Positions 1-10,105 are shown, counted from the first letter of the stretch. The stretch is 64,000 bases of DNA from Polaromonas sp. C04 (GCF_002002705.1 NZ_MUNS01000022.1:1-64000), one strand, 5' to 3'. Notes: generated from the letters alone by a model not told the origin. Made by a program: numbers and translations.

Positions 1-150
1 TCCCCACCCACTACAACCCCCAATTACCGCAGGTAGGCAGTAAATGTGGGTACCCACGCGCTGCATTCAGGCCACTGCGCGATACCGACAATAACTCGCA
101 CATCATCGTCGTCGTGTCGGTCCGTCGATGTTGTTCAATCCATGTGTACT

Positions 151-430
151 TCACATCGACTCCCTGGCAAAGTACGCCGCCGCTTTCTTTAGGATTTCCT
201 TCTCCAGCCGCGACCGGGCGTTCTCCTGTCTCAAGCGGCTCAACTCCGCCTCAATTTCCGCAACCGGCTTTGCCGGCACACACATGAGCAGCGCCTGACC
301 CTTGCGGGCTCGGTACACCCAGTTGGCCAGCGTCTTGCTCAATATCTCCAGCGACCGTGCCATCGCCGAAATTCCTCGCCCGCCATCTATCAATTACTTG
401 ACGCCGAGTTACGAAATTCAATCGTGTAAA
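151..430 (-). pseudogene. IS3-family transposase OrfA remnant
   Basis: The reverse strand encodes the helix-turn-helix and leucine-zipper part of an IS3-group OrfA, recognisable by KTLANWV, ELSRLRQEN and the C-terminal EKEILKKAAAYFARES. Upstream the family's start EFR..AVK can still be read but is shifted by one base and followed by a TAA where a Gln codon is expected. No OrfB follows, so the element is dead. Confidence 0.75.
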
Positions 431-500
431 TCCTAGCAGCGCACCCAGGACACTGTGAGGAGGCCGGCTCGAGCCAACGCTTGGGACGGGGGATGCGGGC

Positions 501-770
501 TTAGAACTCAGTCTTGAGGACGACGAATTTATCCCCGGACTTCTTCTCGGTCATCACCTGGCCCTTGAACATCGGGTGCGGTGGGTAACCGGGCGACGCC
601 GCGGAGATAACTTTCTGGCTCACTTTTGGCGCCGGCGGGCGCGCCACAATCCTCAAGGAAACCTGAAAGCTGGTGCTGCCTTGTTCCGCGCCAACCGACA
701 TCGGCTGCATCAATGTAGCCAAGGCAATGAAGATGGTTGAAGCGAAACATCGCTTCGCCCTCAGGCGCTC
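501..770 (-). CDS. small exported protein, unrecognised, start uncertain
   Basis: The reading frame ends at 501 and contains a hydrophobic stretch (STIFIALATLMQPMSVGA) that looks like a signal peptide with an AxA-like cleavage site, followed by about 65 polar residues ending in VVLKTEF. No ATG precedes the signal; a GGAGG-like sequence lies before a CTG codon near 770, and further upstream the frame runs into the opposite-strand rluF fragment. It may be a 5'-truncated gene rather than a gene with a rare start. I do not recognise the family. Confidence 0.35.
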   Translation of the reverse strand, partial: ERLRAKRCFASTIFIALATLMQPMSVGAEQGSTSFQVSLRIVARPPAPKVSQKVISAASPGYPPHPMFKGQVMTEKKSGDKFVVLKTEF

Positions 771-1081
771 GCTTCCTCCACCGAACAACTCGCGCGCCTG
801 CGCCACGGCCTGCGCCACGGCCTGCGCCACGGCCTGCGCCACGGCCTGCGCCACGGCCTGAGCCTGGGCGGCCAGCTCCTCAAGTCGGCAAAAGTTGGCT
901 GGCAAAACCCCGAACAGCTGCGCTTTGTGCTGACCGAGTGCAAGAAGCGCCAGATCCGGCGCATATGCGAGCAGGTCGGCCTCAAGGTGGTGGGCCTCAA
1001 GCGCATCCGCATCGGGCTCGTACTGCTCGCCAATCTGCCCGTGGGCCAGTGGCACTACCTGGCGCCGCATGAACGGTTTTG
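765..1081 (+). pseudogene. rluF: C-terminal fragment of RluF-like 23S rRNA pseudouridine synthase
   Basis: The forward frame reads TEQLARLRHG, then SLGGQLLKSAKVGW, LRFVLTECKKRQIRRICE, VGLKVVGLKRIRIG and LPVGQWHYL before a TGA at 1079-1081. These are the conserved C-terminal strands of the RsuA/RluF pseudouridine synthase family. The N-terminal S4 domain and the catalytic Asp region are absent upstream, so this is a remnant. It is interrupted in frame by five copies of a 12-bp repeat that turn one LRHG into a run of five. It converges on the chemosensory operon. Confidence 0.75.
798..857. repeat. 5 x 12-bp in-frame tandem repeat
   Basis: Five perfect copies of CTGCGCCACGGC follow one another, encoding LRHG repeats in the rluF frame and AQAV-type repeats on the other strand. 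A sixth, diverged unit (CTGAGCCTGGGC) follows. The normal RluF sequence has a single copy here, so this looks like slippage expansion after the gene lost its function. Confidence 0.9.
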
Positions 1082-1147
1082 AGCGGGCAGCGCGACGCTT
1101 CTTGTGCGCCTTCGAAGAACGCGCAGTGGCATGCATGGTTGCTTGTG

Positions 1148-3238
1148 TCATTCCCCCTGTCGGACCAGCGCCAGATCGCGCAGGAGATCTTGCGCGCGCG
1201 CGTAGCGCAGGCCAGGATCTTTAAGCATCAGCTTGTCGACAACAGGCTGCAGCACGGCATGTTCTTTGGGTAGCATAGGCGTTGGCTCACGCGCATGAAG
1301 TGCCAGCATCGAAACCAGGGTGTCGGCTTGAAATGGCCGCTGACCCGACAGTAATTCAAACATCACCACCCCCAGACTGTAAAAATCCGTCTGTGGCGTA
1401 ATCCGCTGGCCACTCACCTGCTCCGGGCTCATGTAGGAAGGCGTACCGATCAGGTCCCCGTGGCGGGTCAGGGCCAGATCCGGGTTGTCGGATTGGAATA
1501 TGGATTTGGCAATGCCGAAATCCGTCAAGACTATTGAGCCATCGGCGCGCAGCAACAAGTTCTCGGGCTTCAGGTCGCGATGCACCACGCCCAGGTCATG
1601 TATCACCGACAACGCGCCAGCGATCTGGGATACCAGCGCGATGACACTTCGTTGGTCCACTGCGCCACCCATCCGGGAACGCAGGTTGCCACGTTCAAAG
1701 TACTCCATGGCGGTGTAGGCATGGGTGTCGCTAAATCCCTGTTTGAATATCTTGACGATATTGGGGTGGTCGATTTTTGACAGCAAGGTATATTCTTGGA
1801 TAAAGCGCGCCATGCGGGCGGCCGATTGACTGCCTGTATTGAGCACCTTCAACACGGTCGGCGTATCGTCCAGTTCATGTACGGCCAGATAGACGTCCGA
1901 CATCCCGCCGGTCCCGATCCGCCGAAGGATCCGGTACCCCGCCAGGCGCAACGGCGCTTCGGCCCCGGCAAACGAGAGGTGCTTGAGCGCCGCCAGTTTT
2001 GACTCAAGGGCTCCCTTGACGGCGCGTGCCACCATCTCGGAGTTTCTTTTGAGGGCAGTTTGAACTTCGTTGGTCTGCTGTCCCAGACTCCCCGTCGTAC
2101 TGATCGTGTCGTCCATGGAAGTATCCATGCCCCGCACTTCGATCACCTTCACGCCCGTACTTTTGCCTTGAATCTCCAACGACGTCGAGGCCCCAGTCTG
2201 CACGTGGGGGCCGGCCTGCTGCAGCACGGTTGCGCTGGCGACAATCAGCCAGCCCAATTGCTTGCTGGCGAACTGAAGCCTTGCCGCTGTATTGACGGCA
2301 TCGCCTGTCGGTATGGCCTCCTTGCTTTGCAGGGAGTCCGGCCGGCACATCGCGACGTCTCCCGCATGGAGTCCTATTCCCACCGCCACGGGCGGCAGGC
2401 CACGATCGGCAAAGCGTCGTTCGAGCTGCCATCGAAACACGCTGGTGGCCAGCACGATGCCCAGCGCCGCCGCCACAGCCCGACCGGCGGCGGGTACGGC
2501 TTCGTCCGCGCTGTCGGGGAAAACGGCCATCAAACCGTCACCAAGCTGCCTGAGGTACTGCCCCCCGTTTCGCCGTACAGGTTCGTGAATTCTTTCAAAG
2601 TATTCGCTAAGAAGTTCCGCAACTTCCGCCGTCGTGAGCTTCTCCGCCAACGAGGTAAAACCGAGGATGCCCGAAAACAGAACGGTTGCCTGAATCGCTG
2701 GTTCCGCCACCGCACCAACGGGTGGTGCAAGCTCGAACTTGCCGAACGAGTTGCCGCCCCCGAGGCTGTCGCTGTAGGCTCGGCGCAAACGTTCTTCCTG
2801 CGCCGTCTGTGCCGCCGCGATGGCACCTTGAATGCGAAAGTTTTTCTTGATCAGGCCTTCGAGTGCATTGAGCAACTCGACGTCGGTGAAGGGTTTGACC
2901 AAGTAGTCGTCGGCTCCGAGCGTCATGCCCAGACGCATGCTGTCGCGCGTGCCCCGTGTGGTCAACAGCATGACCTGTGTTGAAGCCAGGCCGGTGTCAT
3001 TGCGAATGGCCTCCAGCAACTGAAAGCCATCCATCTCGGGCATGTTGACATCGGAGATTACGACGTCCGGTTTGATTTGCATCGCCATTTCAAGGCCAAG
3101 TCTCCCGTTGGCTGCAGACACGAGGTGAATGCCTTCGAGGGTCAGGCAACGAATGATGCCGTTACGAACGACTTCATCGTCATCGACGACGAGAACCGTG
3201 ACTATGTTCGATGCCAACTGCTTCGTATGGGTCATCAT
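1148..3238 (-). CDS. REC - class III cyclase-like - Ser/Thr protein kinase fusion
   Basis: This 696-residue cytoplasmic protein has three domains. A receiver (residues about 12-130, phospho-acceptor D63, K115) is followed by a class III nucleotide cyclase-like domain (about 183-370) and a Hanks-type kinase (about 435-690) with the G-loop IGTGGMSDVY, K464, HRDLKPEN at 553-560 and DFG at 573-575. In the cyclase the first metal-binding Asp is replaced by Gly (LFSGILGFT, G190), while D234 (LGDGLMAVF) and the GDAVNTAAR motif remain, so cyclase activity is doubtful. The kinase looks complete. The ATG overlaps the stop of the upstream histidine kinase gene (ATGA) and is preceded by AGGGAGA, which favours this start over one 21 codons upstream. 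It is the last gene of the chemosensory operon and probably an output protein. Confidence 0.9.
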   Translation of the reverse strand: MMTHTKQLASNIVTVLVVDDDEVVRNGIIRCLTLEGIHLVSAANGRLGLEMAMQIKPDVVISDVNMPEMDGFQLLEAIRNDTGLASTQVMLLTTRGTRDSMRLGMTLGADDYLVKPFTDVELLNALEGLIKKNFRIQGAIAAAQTAQEERLRRAYSDSLGGGNSFGKFELAPPVGAVAEPAIQATVLFSGILGFTSLAEKLTTAEVAELLSEYFERIHEPVRRNGGQYLRQLGDGLMAVFPDSADEAVPAAGRAVAAALGIVLATSVFRWQLERRFADRGLPPVAVGIGLHAGDVAMCRPDSLQSKEAIPTGDAVNTAARLQFASKQLGWLIVASATVLQQAGPHVQTGASTSLEIQGKSTGVKVIEVRGMDTSMDDTISTTGSLGQQTNEVQTALKRNSEMVARAVKGALESKLAALKHLSFAGAEAPLRLAGYRILRRIGTGGMSDVYLAVHELDDTPTVLKVLNTGSQSAARMARFIQEYTLLSKIDHPNIVKIFKQGFSDTHAYTAMEYFERGNLRSRMGGAVDQRSVIALVSQIAGALSVIHDLGVVHRDLKPENLLLRADGSIVLTDFGIAKSIFQSDNPDLALTRHGDLIGTPSYMSPEQVSGQRITPQTDFYSLGVVMFELLSGQRPFQADTLVSMLALHAREPTPMLPKEHAVLQPVVDKLMLKDPGLRYARAQDLLRDLALVRQGE

Positions 3239-4932
3239 GATCTCCCTGCGGGTAGCGAAAAGTGGAACACCGCGCCGGCATGGGGCTTGCTCTGCGCCCA
3301 CACCCGACCGCCATGGCGTGTCACCACTCGGTGCACAATGGCCAGACCGACGCCCGACCCCTCGAATTCCCCGGCGCCGTGCAGGCGCTCGAACACTTCA
3401 AACAGCTTGGGGTAATGCTCCATACTGAAGCCCGCGCCGTTGTCCTGAACTGAATAAACGATCTCGCCGCCCTCTGTGCGCCCACTCACCTCGATCTCGG
3501 GATTGGGAGATTTGCCACTGTACTTGACGGCATTGGAGAGCAGGTTCATCCACACTTGCCGAAGCAAGCCGGGGTCTGCGCTCGCCGGTGGCAGCGGGCC
3601 CACTGAAAGCCTGGGTGTTTTGCCCACCGGATACCCCTGGAGCACTTCCTGGACGACGCCATGGACCAGCTGATTCATGTCCAGATCAGCGCTGGCGATG
3701 GTCTGCTGGGAGCATCGGGAGAAGGCGAGCAGGTCGTAGATCAGTTGGCTCATTAACTTGACGTTGCTGCGGATCGTGGACAGATACTCAAGCCCAGTCT
3801 GGTCCAGCTGGCCGGCATACCTTTTCTCGAGCAGGCCGACATAGCCACCGATCACGCTCAGCGGTGAGCGAAGATCGTGTGAGGCAGAGTAGCTGAAGCT
3901 CTCCAGATCCTTGTTGACGGCTTCAAGATGCTTCGCGCGTTCCTGGAGTTCGGTGTTCAGTTTCCGTATTTCCCGTTCCATCTCCCTTTGCTCGGTCACA
4001 TCCTCGGAGATTCCCAGCAGATGCCCTGGCCGCCCAAGGCCGTCGGGCACCAGGACCTTCTTGGTGTGAAGCATTCGTATGCCCTTGTCACGGGTCTGCA
4101 CCGCTTCCTCGCGGATGTCCAGAGCCGTACCGTGCGTCAGCACTTCCCGGTCCTGCGCGGTGAAGTGGTCGGCCAGTTCCCTTGGATAGATGTCACGGTC
4201 GCGTTTGCCCACCACGGCGTCGCGCGCGTGGCCGAGCAAGGCTTCGCCCGCGCGGTTCCAGCGGACATATCGCAAATCCACGGCGTCCTTGATGAACACC
4301 AGGTTGGGCATGTTCTCGATCACGGAGTCGAGAAAGAGATTCGCCGCCGCGACCTCGGCCGAGCGCCGCTCCAGCGTATCCCGGATTTGCCCGAGTTCCT
4401 TGTTGCGCTGTATCGCTGCGTCGTAAGTGGATAGCAGCAGGTTGAGGATCTGCAGCCGGCCGGCCGTGATGTAGTGTCGCTGGCCATTGAAAAAGATCTC
4501 CACCCCCATGCCTGAATTTTCAGTCGCACCGAACTCGTGATTGAGCAGCATGTACTGCACGCGCCCGAGCAAATACCGCTCCTCATACGGTTTGAGAATA
4601 AAACCGTCGGCACCACATGCCAGTCCGCGGATCACGTCGTCGGGGTCGGACATCGTGGTCACGAGAATCACCGGAATCCTGGCAAGAGCGGGGTCGGCCT
4701 TGAAGCGCCGGGTGAGATCGTAGCCGTCCATCTCCGGCATCACCACGTCGCTGATGAGCAGCCCGGGCCGAAATTGCGCCGCCTCCGCCAGCGCCAGCCG
4801 GCCGTTGCCGACGACTCGCACTTCGTATCCCTGTTGTTCAAGAAAATACCGTAGTCGCTGGGCCTGCGTCGGGCTGTCTTCTGCAATTAGAATTTTTGCC
4901 AGAACGATGGATTGGCGATCGGACGAACTCAT
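3235..4932 (-). CDS. REC-PAS hybrid sensor histidine kinase
   Basis: The 565-residue protein begins with a receiver domain (D62, K114), then a PAS domain (about 200-315) with a PAC-like tail, a coiled segment, a HisKA dimerisation domain with H352 (SASHDLRSPL) and a C-terminal HATPase with N box (NLLSNAVKYS), DNGAGF and GSGVGLAIV. There are no membrane segments, so it acts in the cytoplasm. Its start overlaps the stop of cheB by four bases and its stop overlaps the start of the REC-cyclase-kinase gene, so translation is probably coupled. Inference: its receiver is phosphorylated by the CheA-like kinase and it passes the signal to the downstream receiver. Confidence 0.9.
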   Translation of the reverse strand: MSSSDRQSIVLAKILIAEDSPTQAQRLRYFLEQQGYEVRVVGNGRLALAEAAQFRPGLLISDVVMPEMDGYDLTRRFKADPALARIPVILVTTMSDPDDVIRGLACGADGFILKPYEERYLLGRVQYMLLNHEFGATENSGMGVEIFFNGQRHYITAGRLQILNLLLSTYDAAIQRNKELGQIRDTLERRSAEVAAANLFLDSVIENMPNLVFIKDAVDLRYVRWNRAGEALLGHARDAVVGKRDRDIYPRELADHFTAQDREVLTHGTALDIREEAVQTRDKGIRMLHTKKVLVPDGLGRPGHLLGISEDVTEQREMEREIRKLNTELQERAKHLEAVNKDLESFSYSASHDLRSPLSVIGGYVGLLEKRYAGQLDQTGLEYLSTIRSNVKLMSQLIYDLLAFSRCSQQTIASADLDMNQLVHGVVQEVLQGYPVGKTPRLSVGPLPPASADPGLLRQVWMNLLSNAVKYSGKSPNPEIEVSGRTEGGEIVYSVQDNGAGFSMEHYPKLFEVFERLHGAGEFEGSGVGLAIVHRVVTRHGGRVWAQSKPHAGAVFHFSLPAGRS

Positions 4933-5999
4933 GATTTCTCCTCCTTCGCTACTCTCGATTTGCCGACAGATGAAACAAGTGCCTGGGCAATCTGGTCTGC
5001 GGGCAGCACATGCGTCGCGCCCCCCAGCGCAATGGCCTGACCGGGCATGCCGTGCACGATCGAGCTGGCCCGGTCCTGTGCAATCGTCCGGGCTCCCCGA
5101 TCCTTCATGAGCTTGAGTTCGGCTGCGCCGTCCTTGCCCATCCCGGTGAGCAGCACGCCGAGCGCGTTCGCACCGCGCACTTCAGCCAGCGATCGGAACA
5201 AAAACGCCACCGCGGGCCTGAGTCCGCTTTCGGTCGGCTCGCTGGCAAGAATGATGCGGCCGCTGGCATCAATTCCCATATGGAAGTCGTCCGGCGCCAG
5301 ATAGACGTGGCCGGGCATCGGCAGCGTGCCGTGCGAGCCGACCTGCACTGGCAAGCGGGTGCTTTGTTTCAGCCATGCGGCCATGCCGGACAGGAACCCC
5401 GGTGCGATGTGCTGCACCACGAGAATCGGTACGGGAAAGTCGTGCGGCAGTCCCGACAGGATGGTTTGCAGCGCCGGCGGTCCTCCCGTGGAGGCGCCGA
5501 TACCGATGATGTTCACGCTGGCTTTCGCTGGGCGTCCCTGAGAGGACACTGCCGGCGACGGCGCAGCGCTGGCCCGTGGCCTCGGTCGGCGCCGCACGAC
5601 CTTGACTTCTGACATCAGCTTCACCGTCTGCAGGAGTTTGCCAGCCACCGCTTCAACATTGGAATGGCCGCGATCGGTTGGCTTCTCTATGCAGGCGATC
5701 GCCCCCGCCGCCAGTGACCGAAATACCGTGTCGCTTGCCAGCGCGCTGCAGATGACGATCGGTACGGGCCTTGTTTCCATGATGCGCTTTGTCGTCTCGA
5801 AACCATCCAGCCCCGGCATGTGAATGTCCATCAGGACGACATCGGGCATGCTGCCGTCAAGGTAATCGATGGCAGACTGGCCATCCGCGACGGCGCGGAT
5901 CACACGGATCTTTGGGTCGGATTCGAGCAGGCGAGCGAGGAACATGCGCGTGGACGCGGAGTTCTCCACCAGCAGCACGTCAATCTTGCCTTCAGCCAT
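4929..5999 (-). CDS. cheB: chemotaxis protein-glutamate methylesterase CheB
   Basis: CheB removes methyl groups from, and deamidates, glutamyl side chains of chemoreceptors. The 356-residue protein has an N-terminal receiver (D58, K106), a proline/arginine-rich linker near 135-160 and a methylesterase domain with the catalytic Ser in GIGASTGG (S170), His in VVQHIAPGF (H197) and Asp in GMGKDGA. I chose ATG at 5999, preceded by AAGGG, over a TTG six codons upstream. It follows the cheA-like gene by 14 bases and overlaps the next gene by four. In Wsp-type operons this position is held by WspF. Confidence 0.95.
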   Translation of the reverse strand: MAEGKIDVLLVENSASTRMFLARLLESDPKIRVIRAVADGQSAIDYLDGSMPDVVLMDIHMPGLDGFETTKRIMETRPVPIVICSALASDTVFRSLAAGAIACIEKPTDRGHSNVEAVAGKLLQTVKLMSEVKVVRRRPRPRASAAPSPAVSSQGRPAKASVNIIGIGASTGGPPALQTILSGLPHDFPVPILVVQHIAPGFLSGMAAWLKQSTRLPVQVGSHGTLPMPGHVYLAPDDFHMGIDASGRIILASEPTESGLRPAVAFLFRSLAEVRGANALGVLLTGMGKDGAAELKLMKDRGARTIAQDRASSIVHGMPGQAIALGGATHVLPADQIAQALVSSVGKSRVAKEEKS

Positions 6000-6013
6000 G
6001 GTGGGTTCGCCCT

Positions 6014-8326
6014 TCAAACAAGCCGCTGGACGGCTTCGAGGAGATTGCCCTGCTCGAAGCCGCTCTTGACAATGTATGCGTTGGCCCCCACGTCGACCCC
6101 GCGTTCCCGGTCCTCCCTGGTGTCCAGCGCCGTCACGAGTACCACCGGCAGATCGGAGAGCTTCGGGTCGGATCGGATCCGCGCCGTCAGGTCGAATCCA
6201 TTCAGACGCGGCATTTCCACATCGGACACCAGCAGATCGAAGTGCTCGGTACGCAACCGGGAAAACGCATCCAGCCCATCCACCGCGGTCTTGACGATAT
6301 GGCCTGCAGATTCCAATATGGCCTTGAGCAGCATCCTCGAAGTGATCGAATCCTCGGCGATGAGAATCGAACGGGTCGCGATGCCGGGACGGCTCGCCAC
6401 GGCGGCCGCGCGCACTTTTGCGGAGCCCGGTTTGGAGGCGGATATGAGCAGGTCGGATACGTTGAGAATCGGCGCCACCTGCCCACTGCCGAGCACCGTG
6501 GCAGCGGCAATATTGCGCACCCGTGACAGGGGCTTGCGCAGTGGCTTGACCAGGACTTCCTGCTCGTCAAGAACGGCATCGACAGTGAATGCAACGAGAG
6601 CGTCGCCGGCGCCAAGAATCAGGACGGATGCTCCGCCGGCATGAACGGCCGGGTCGCGCTCCACGGACGGCAGCTCCAGTACATCGGCCATTTGCAGCAG
6701 CGGCACCGCGCGCCCCTCATACGAAATGGTCTCGTGCCCCTCGATGGCTTGGATATCGACGGGTTTGACGCGGATCGCGCGCTCCACTTGGGCGGTCGGC
6801 ACGACCATCAACCGTCCTGCCACCACCACGACAATGCCCCGAAACGCTGCCCGCGTTGCCGGAAGGAGCATCCGGAACGTCGTCCCCCGGCCCGCGCTGC
6901 TTTCAACCGAGACTTCCCCTCCCAGTTTTTCGGCCTTCTCTCGCACAATGGGCAACCCGAGTCCGCGACCGGACAATTGCGAGACGGTTGGACTGGTTGA
7001 CACATCGGACAGGAAAATCAGCGCCTGCGCGGCCGAATCGTCGAGTTGACAGGCCTCGCCTGGGGACAGCAGGCTGCGCCGCAGCGCCGACTCCTTCACT
7101 TTAGCAAGGTCGATGCCTGCACCGTCATCGGACAGAGATAGCTGCACTTTGTTGCCGTCGAGCCGCGACACAATGAGCGTGATGGCGGCCCTGGACGGCT
7201 TGCCGAGCCGGGTCCGCTCACCCGGTAACTCGATGCCGTGATCGATACTGTTGCGCAGCAGGTGGACGAGCGGATCTTTCATCTCCTCAAGAATGCGTTT
7301 GTCGATCTCGACGTCTTCGCCGTGGATCGTCAGATCGGCTTCCTTGCCCTGATCGCGGCACAGATCGCGCACCAGTTTCGGGAACGAGGCCGAGATCGTG
7401 GCAAATGGCAGCAGTAGCAATTCCTTCGCGTGCTCAAGCAAATCATCCGCCAGCTTACCGACGGCATGCCGGTCCTGCTCGGCCGCCCTGACGAGCGCAC
7501 CCGTCTTGCGCTCGAGCCATTTGAGCGTGTCCAGACTGGCATCGAAAAAGTCAAGCAGGCGCGGCAACGCCGAATGCGCGTGCAGGCTCGCCTCGCCAGC
7601 GCCGCCCTCTCGCGCGTGACGCAGCACTCGCGCGTCCGGCTCGACCGCCAGCCAGGTTTTGCGCCAGACTTCAAATCGCCCGGCCAATTTGCGCAATTCC
7701 GCCTCCTGCTGACTGGCCGCGAGTTTTGCGGTAAGCATTTCCTCGGCTTCGAGCAATTGCGACTCCAGTTTCGCCACCGCGACGCGGACAGTTTCCTTGG
7801 GAGCGGACCCGCCACCTTCACGCGCGGCAACGAACACAGGCTCGGCCGGGGAGTCCCCCGATAGCGCCGGGCTTGCGTAAACAGCGCCCGGCGCAGCAGG
7901 AGCAGGAGGGGAAACAAGAGAGGGAGAAAATTCGAGTTGGCTCAGTGACTGCCGCAGCGACGACGCAAGGGCCGGGGCAACCATGCCGCGCGCTTCGGCG
8001 GGTGCCGCAAGGCTCGAACCAATGGCGTCCAGCGTGCGGTGCAGCGTGTCCCGTGCCATGGGAGGCGGCGTGCTGTTCTGCCGGCGCCATGAGGCGAACA
8101 CGCTTTCGATGGACTGGCACAGCATCTCAATCGCCGTAAGGTCGACCGCCTTTGCGGCCCCCTTCAGGCTGTGGGCGGCGCGGAACATCGCCTCCACGAT
8201 TTCGCTCCGCGCCCGTGGCGCAGATGTCCTGTCGAGCGCCATTAAGCCGTTCGAAATGGACTGCAGGTGCTCATCCGCTTCGACCTTGAAAGTTGCCCGC
8301 AATTGCCGTAGGAATTCGTCGTCCAT
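6014..8326 (-). CDS. CheA-type hybrid kinase with C-terminal receiver (WspE-like)
   Basis: The central kinase of the chemosensory system, 770 residues. It starts with an HPt domain (phospho-acceptor H52 in AAHSLKGAA), followed by a long linker, a HATPase domain with the H/N box (HLLRNSIDHGIE), DDGAGID and GRGLGLPIV, a CheW-like regulatory domain, and a C-terminal receiver (LLVSDVEMPRLNG). An attached receiver distinguishes it from motility CheA and is typical of WspE and FrzE. No strong Shine-Dalgarno sequence is seen, and the gap to the upstream mcp is 23 bases, so translation may be coupled. Confidence 0.93.
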   Translation of the reverse strand: MDDEFLRQLRATFKVEADEHLQSISNGLMALDRTSAPRARSEIVEAMFRAAHSLKGAAKAVDLTAIEMLCQSIESVFASWRRQNSTPPPMARDTLHRTLDAIGSSLAAPAEARGMVAPALASSLRQSLSQLEFSPSLVSPPAPAAPGAVYASPALSGDSPAEPVFVAAREGGGSAPKETVRVAVAKLESQLLEAEEMLTAKLAASQQEAELRKLAGRFEVWRKTWLAVEPDARVLRHAREGGAGEASLHAHSALPRLLDFFDASLDTLKWLERKTGALVRAAEQDRHAVGKLADDLLEHAKELLLLPFATISASFPKLVRDLCRDQGKEADLTIHGEDVEIDKRILEEMKDPLVHLLRNSIDHGIELPGERTRLGKPSRAAITLIVSRLDGNKVQLSLSDDGAGIDLAKVKESALRRSLLSPGEACQLDDSAAQALIFLSDVSTSPTVSQLSGRGLGLPIVREKAEKLGGEVSVESSAGRGTTFRMLLPATRAAFRGIVVVVAGRLMVVPTAQVERAIRVKPVDIQAIEGHETISYEGRAVPLLQMADVLELPSVERDPAVHAGGASVLILGAGDALVAFTVDAVLDEQEVLVKPLRKPLSRVRNIAAATVLGSGQVAPILNVSDLLISASKPGSAKVRAAAVASRPGIATRSILIAEDSITSRMLLKAILESAGHIVKTAVDGLDAFSRLRTEHFDLLVSDVEMPRLNGFDLTARIRSDPKLSDLPVVLVTALDTREDRERGVDVGANAYIVKSGFEQGNLLEAVQRLV

Positions 8327-8349
8327 GGTGCCGGTGCATTACTGCTTGG

Positions 8350-10077
8350 CTAAAGCTGGTATTGCGTGGTCAGTTGCTTCATCCGCTGACCGAGCTCATT
8401 GAGGTTGCGCGCGGCACTATCGAGTTGTTTCGCACTGGCCACGTTCTGGAGGCTCGCTTGCTTGATATCCTCCATCGCACCGGCGACCTGGTCCACACCC
8501 ACCAATTGCTGCTGGCTGGAGGCCGCGATCTGGATCGCTGATTGGGCGGCCTCGTTCACGCTGGCGGCCAAATCCTGGATTGCAGCGCCTACCACCTCAT
8601 TCTGCCGGGCTCCGGTTTCCACCGATTTGCTGCCCTCTTCCGTCGCCATGGCGGCGCCGACGCTGGCCTTGTGAATATCGCCCAGGATGGTGCGCACCTG
8701 GTTGGTCGCCTGGCGCGATTGCTCTGCCAGACTCTTGACCTCCTGCGCAACCACACCGAAACCCTTGCCGTGCTCGCCCGCCCTCGCCGCCTCAATCGCC
8801 GCATTCACAGCCAGCAGGTTCGACTGTGTAGCGAGCTCTTCGACGGTCGCAATGATCTGGCCGATCGCCTGGGTTTGCTCGGACAGTCTCACCATGCTCG
8901 CCGAGATCAGTTCCATCTGCAGGCGAATGCGGTTCATGCCGGCCGCGGCGTCGTCCAGCGACTTGCGTCGATCCTGGGATATCTGCACCGCCTTCTGCGC
9001 GTCGTCGGAAATCAGCTTGGCTTTCTGGCTGGCGACATGTGCGGTCTGCCGTACTTCTTCCACCGTGGTGGTGGTCTCGCTCACGGCCGCAGCGGATTGG
9101 CTGGCACTCGCAGCCAGCTGGCTGGTGGAGGTGGCAATTTCGCTGGCGACCGAACCCAGAACGTTGGCACCTTCCACCAATTGGTGAATTTGGGCACGAA
9201 GGTTTTCCGTCATCCGAGCAAACGCATTGCCAAGCACATCCTCGGGGGATTGGGGTTTGACAGTTGAACGCAGGTCACCTGTCGCAATCTGCCCCGCCGC
9301 GGCGGCCATGGTCCGCAGTGACTGTGTCATGCGGTCGAACGCGCGCGCCAGCGCTCCCACTTCGTCACTGCGATCGCTTGGCGGCAATTGCCCGCTCAGA
9401 TCGCCAACGGTAATTCGTTCGACCACGGTGGTAAGGCGCTGCAGCGGCCGCGCAATATTGCGCGTGATCAGGAAGCCCGCCAGCAGGGCGAGCGCGAGTG
9501 CGATGAGCGTACCCAGCGCAATGATCGATTTCGCCGTCCGGGCAGTGGCGTTCGCCTCGTCTACTCGTTGCTGGAGCAAACCTTGCTCCTCGCTTTGCAT
9601 CTGACCGATGAGGCTTCCGATTTCGTCGTTCATTGCCTTGCCGTTGCCGCTCCTGACGCGCTCAATAGCGGCTTTCTGTCCCTGGGTCCGGTAGATTTCA
9701 ACCGTTTTCCTGGCATAGTCCAGGCGAGTTTTGATGAGCGATTCCAGGACGCCCAGGCGCTGCTGCTGGCGTGGATCGTCGAGGGTCAGGCTGCGCAGCT
9801 CCTCAAGGATCGGAGCGACCTTGTCGGCTGCGGCGCGCGACTCTTCGAGAAAACGCTCCTGGTCACTGAGGTAGTAGCTGCGATTGCCAAGCTCCACCTC
9901 CCGTAACAACGACAGTGGCTGCGCCAGTTGAGCCAGCACCCGATAAGAGTGTCCACGCCAGTTTGACGCCTCGATCAGATGAATCGTTCCACGGTAGGAA
10001 ACGGCACCGACAACGACAAAAATCGTCAACGCCAGACCGAAGCCAGTGGCAATTTTGGTTCCTACATTCCATTTCAT
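8350..10077 (-). CDS. methyl-accepting chemotaxis protein
   Basis: An inner-membrane chemoreceptor of 575 residues. A first membrane segment (about residues 10-30) is followed by a periplasmic four-helix-type sensor (about 32-185; the [11 protein letters not shown] stretch is CHASE3-like), a second membrane segment (about 188-210), a HAMP domain and a long cytoplasmic coiled coil. The signalling tip contains the family's hairpin sequence [21 protein letters not shown]. No C-terminal CheR/CheB-tethering pentapeptide is evident (it ends TTQYQL). It lies between a cheW and the cheA-like gene, so it is the likely dedicated receptor (WspA position). Confidence 0.95.
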   Translation of the reverse strand: MKWNVGTKIATGFGLALTIFVVVGAVSYRGTIHLIEASNWRGHSYRVLAQLAQPLSLLREVELGNRSYYLSDQERFLEESRAAADKVAPILEELRSLTLDDPRQQQRLGVLESLIKTRLDYARKTVEIYRTQGQKAAIERVRSGNGKAMNDEIGSLIGQMQSEEQGLLQQRVDEANATARTAKSIIALGTLIALALALLAGFLITRNIARPLQRLTTVVERITVGDLSGQLPPSDRSDEVGALARAFDRMTQSLRTMAAAAGQIATGDLRSTVKPQSPEDVLGNAFARMTENLRAQIHQLVEGANVLGSVASEIATSTSQLAASASQSAAAVSETTTTVEEVRQTAHVASQKAKLISDDAQKAVQISQDRRKSLDDAAAGMNRIRLQMELISASMVRLSEQTQAIGQIIATVEELATQSNLLAVNAAIEAARAGEHGKGFGVVAQEVKSLAEQSRQATNQVRTILGDIHKASVGAAMATEEGSKSVETGARQNEVVGAAIQDLAASVNEAAQSAIQIAASSQQQLVGVDQVAGAMEDIKQASLQNVASAKQLDSAARNLNELGQRMKQLTTQYQL

Positions 10078-10105
10078 TGCGCCGCTCTCCCTTGAGTATT
10101 GATGT

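Noticed and set aside
501-1151. A single 216-codon reverse-strand gene with AQAV repeats
   Set aside because: Its first two thirds are antisense to the recognisable rluF fragment; only the last 90 codons look like a protein.
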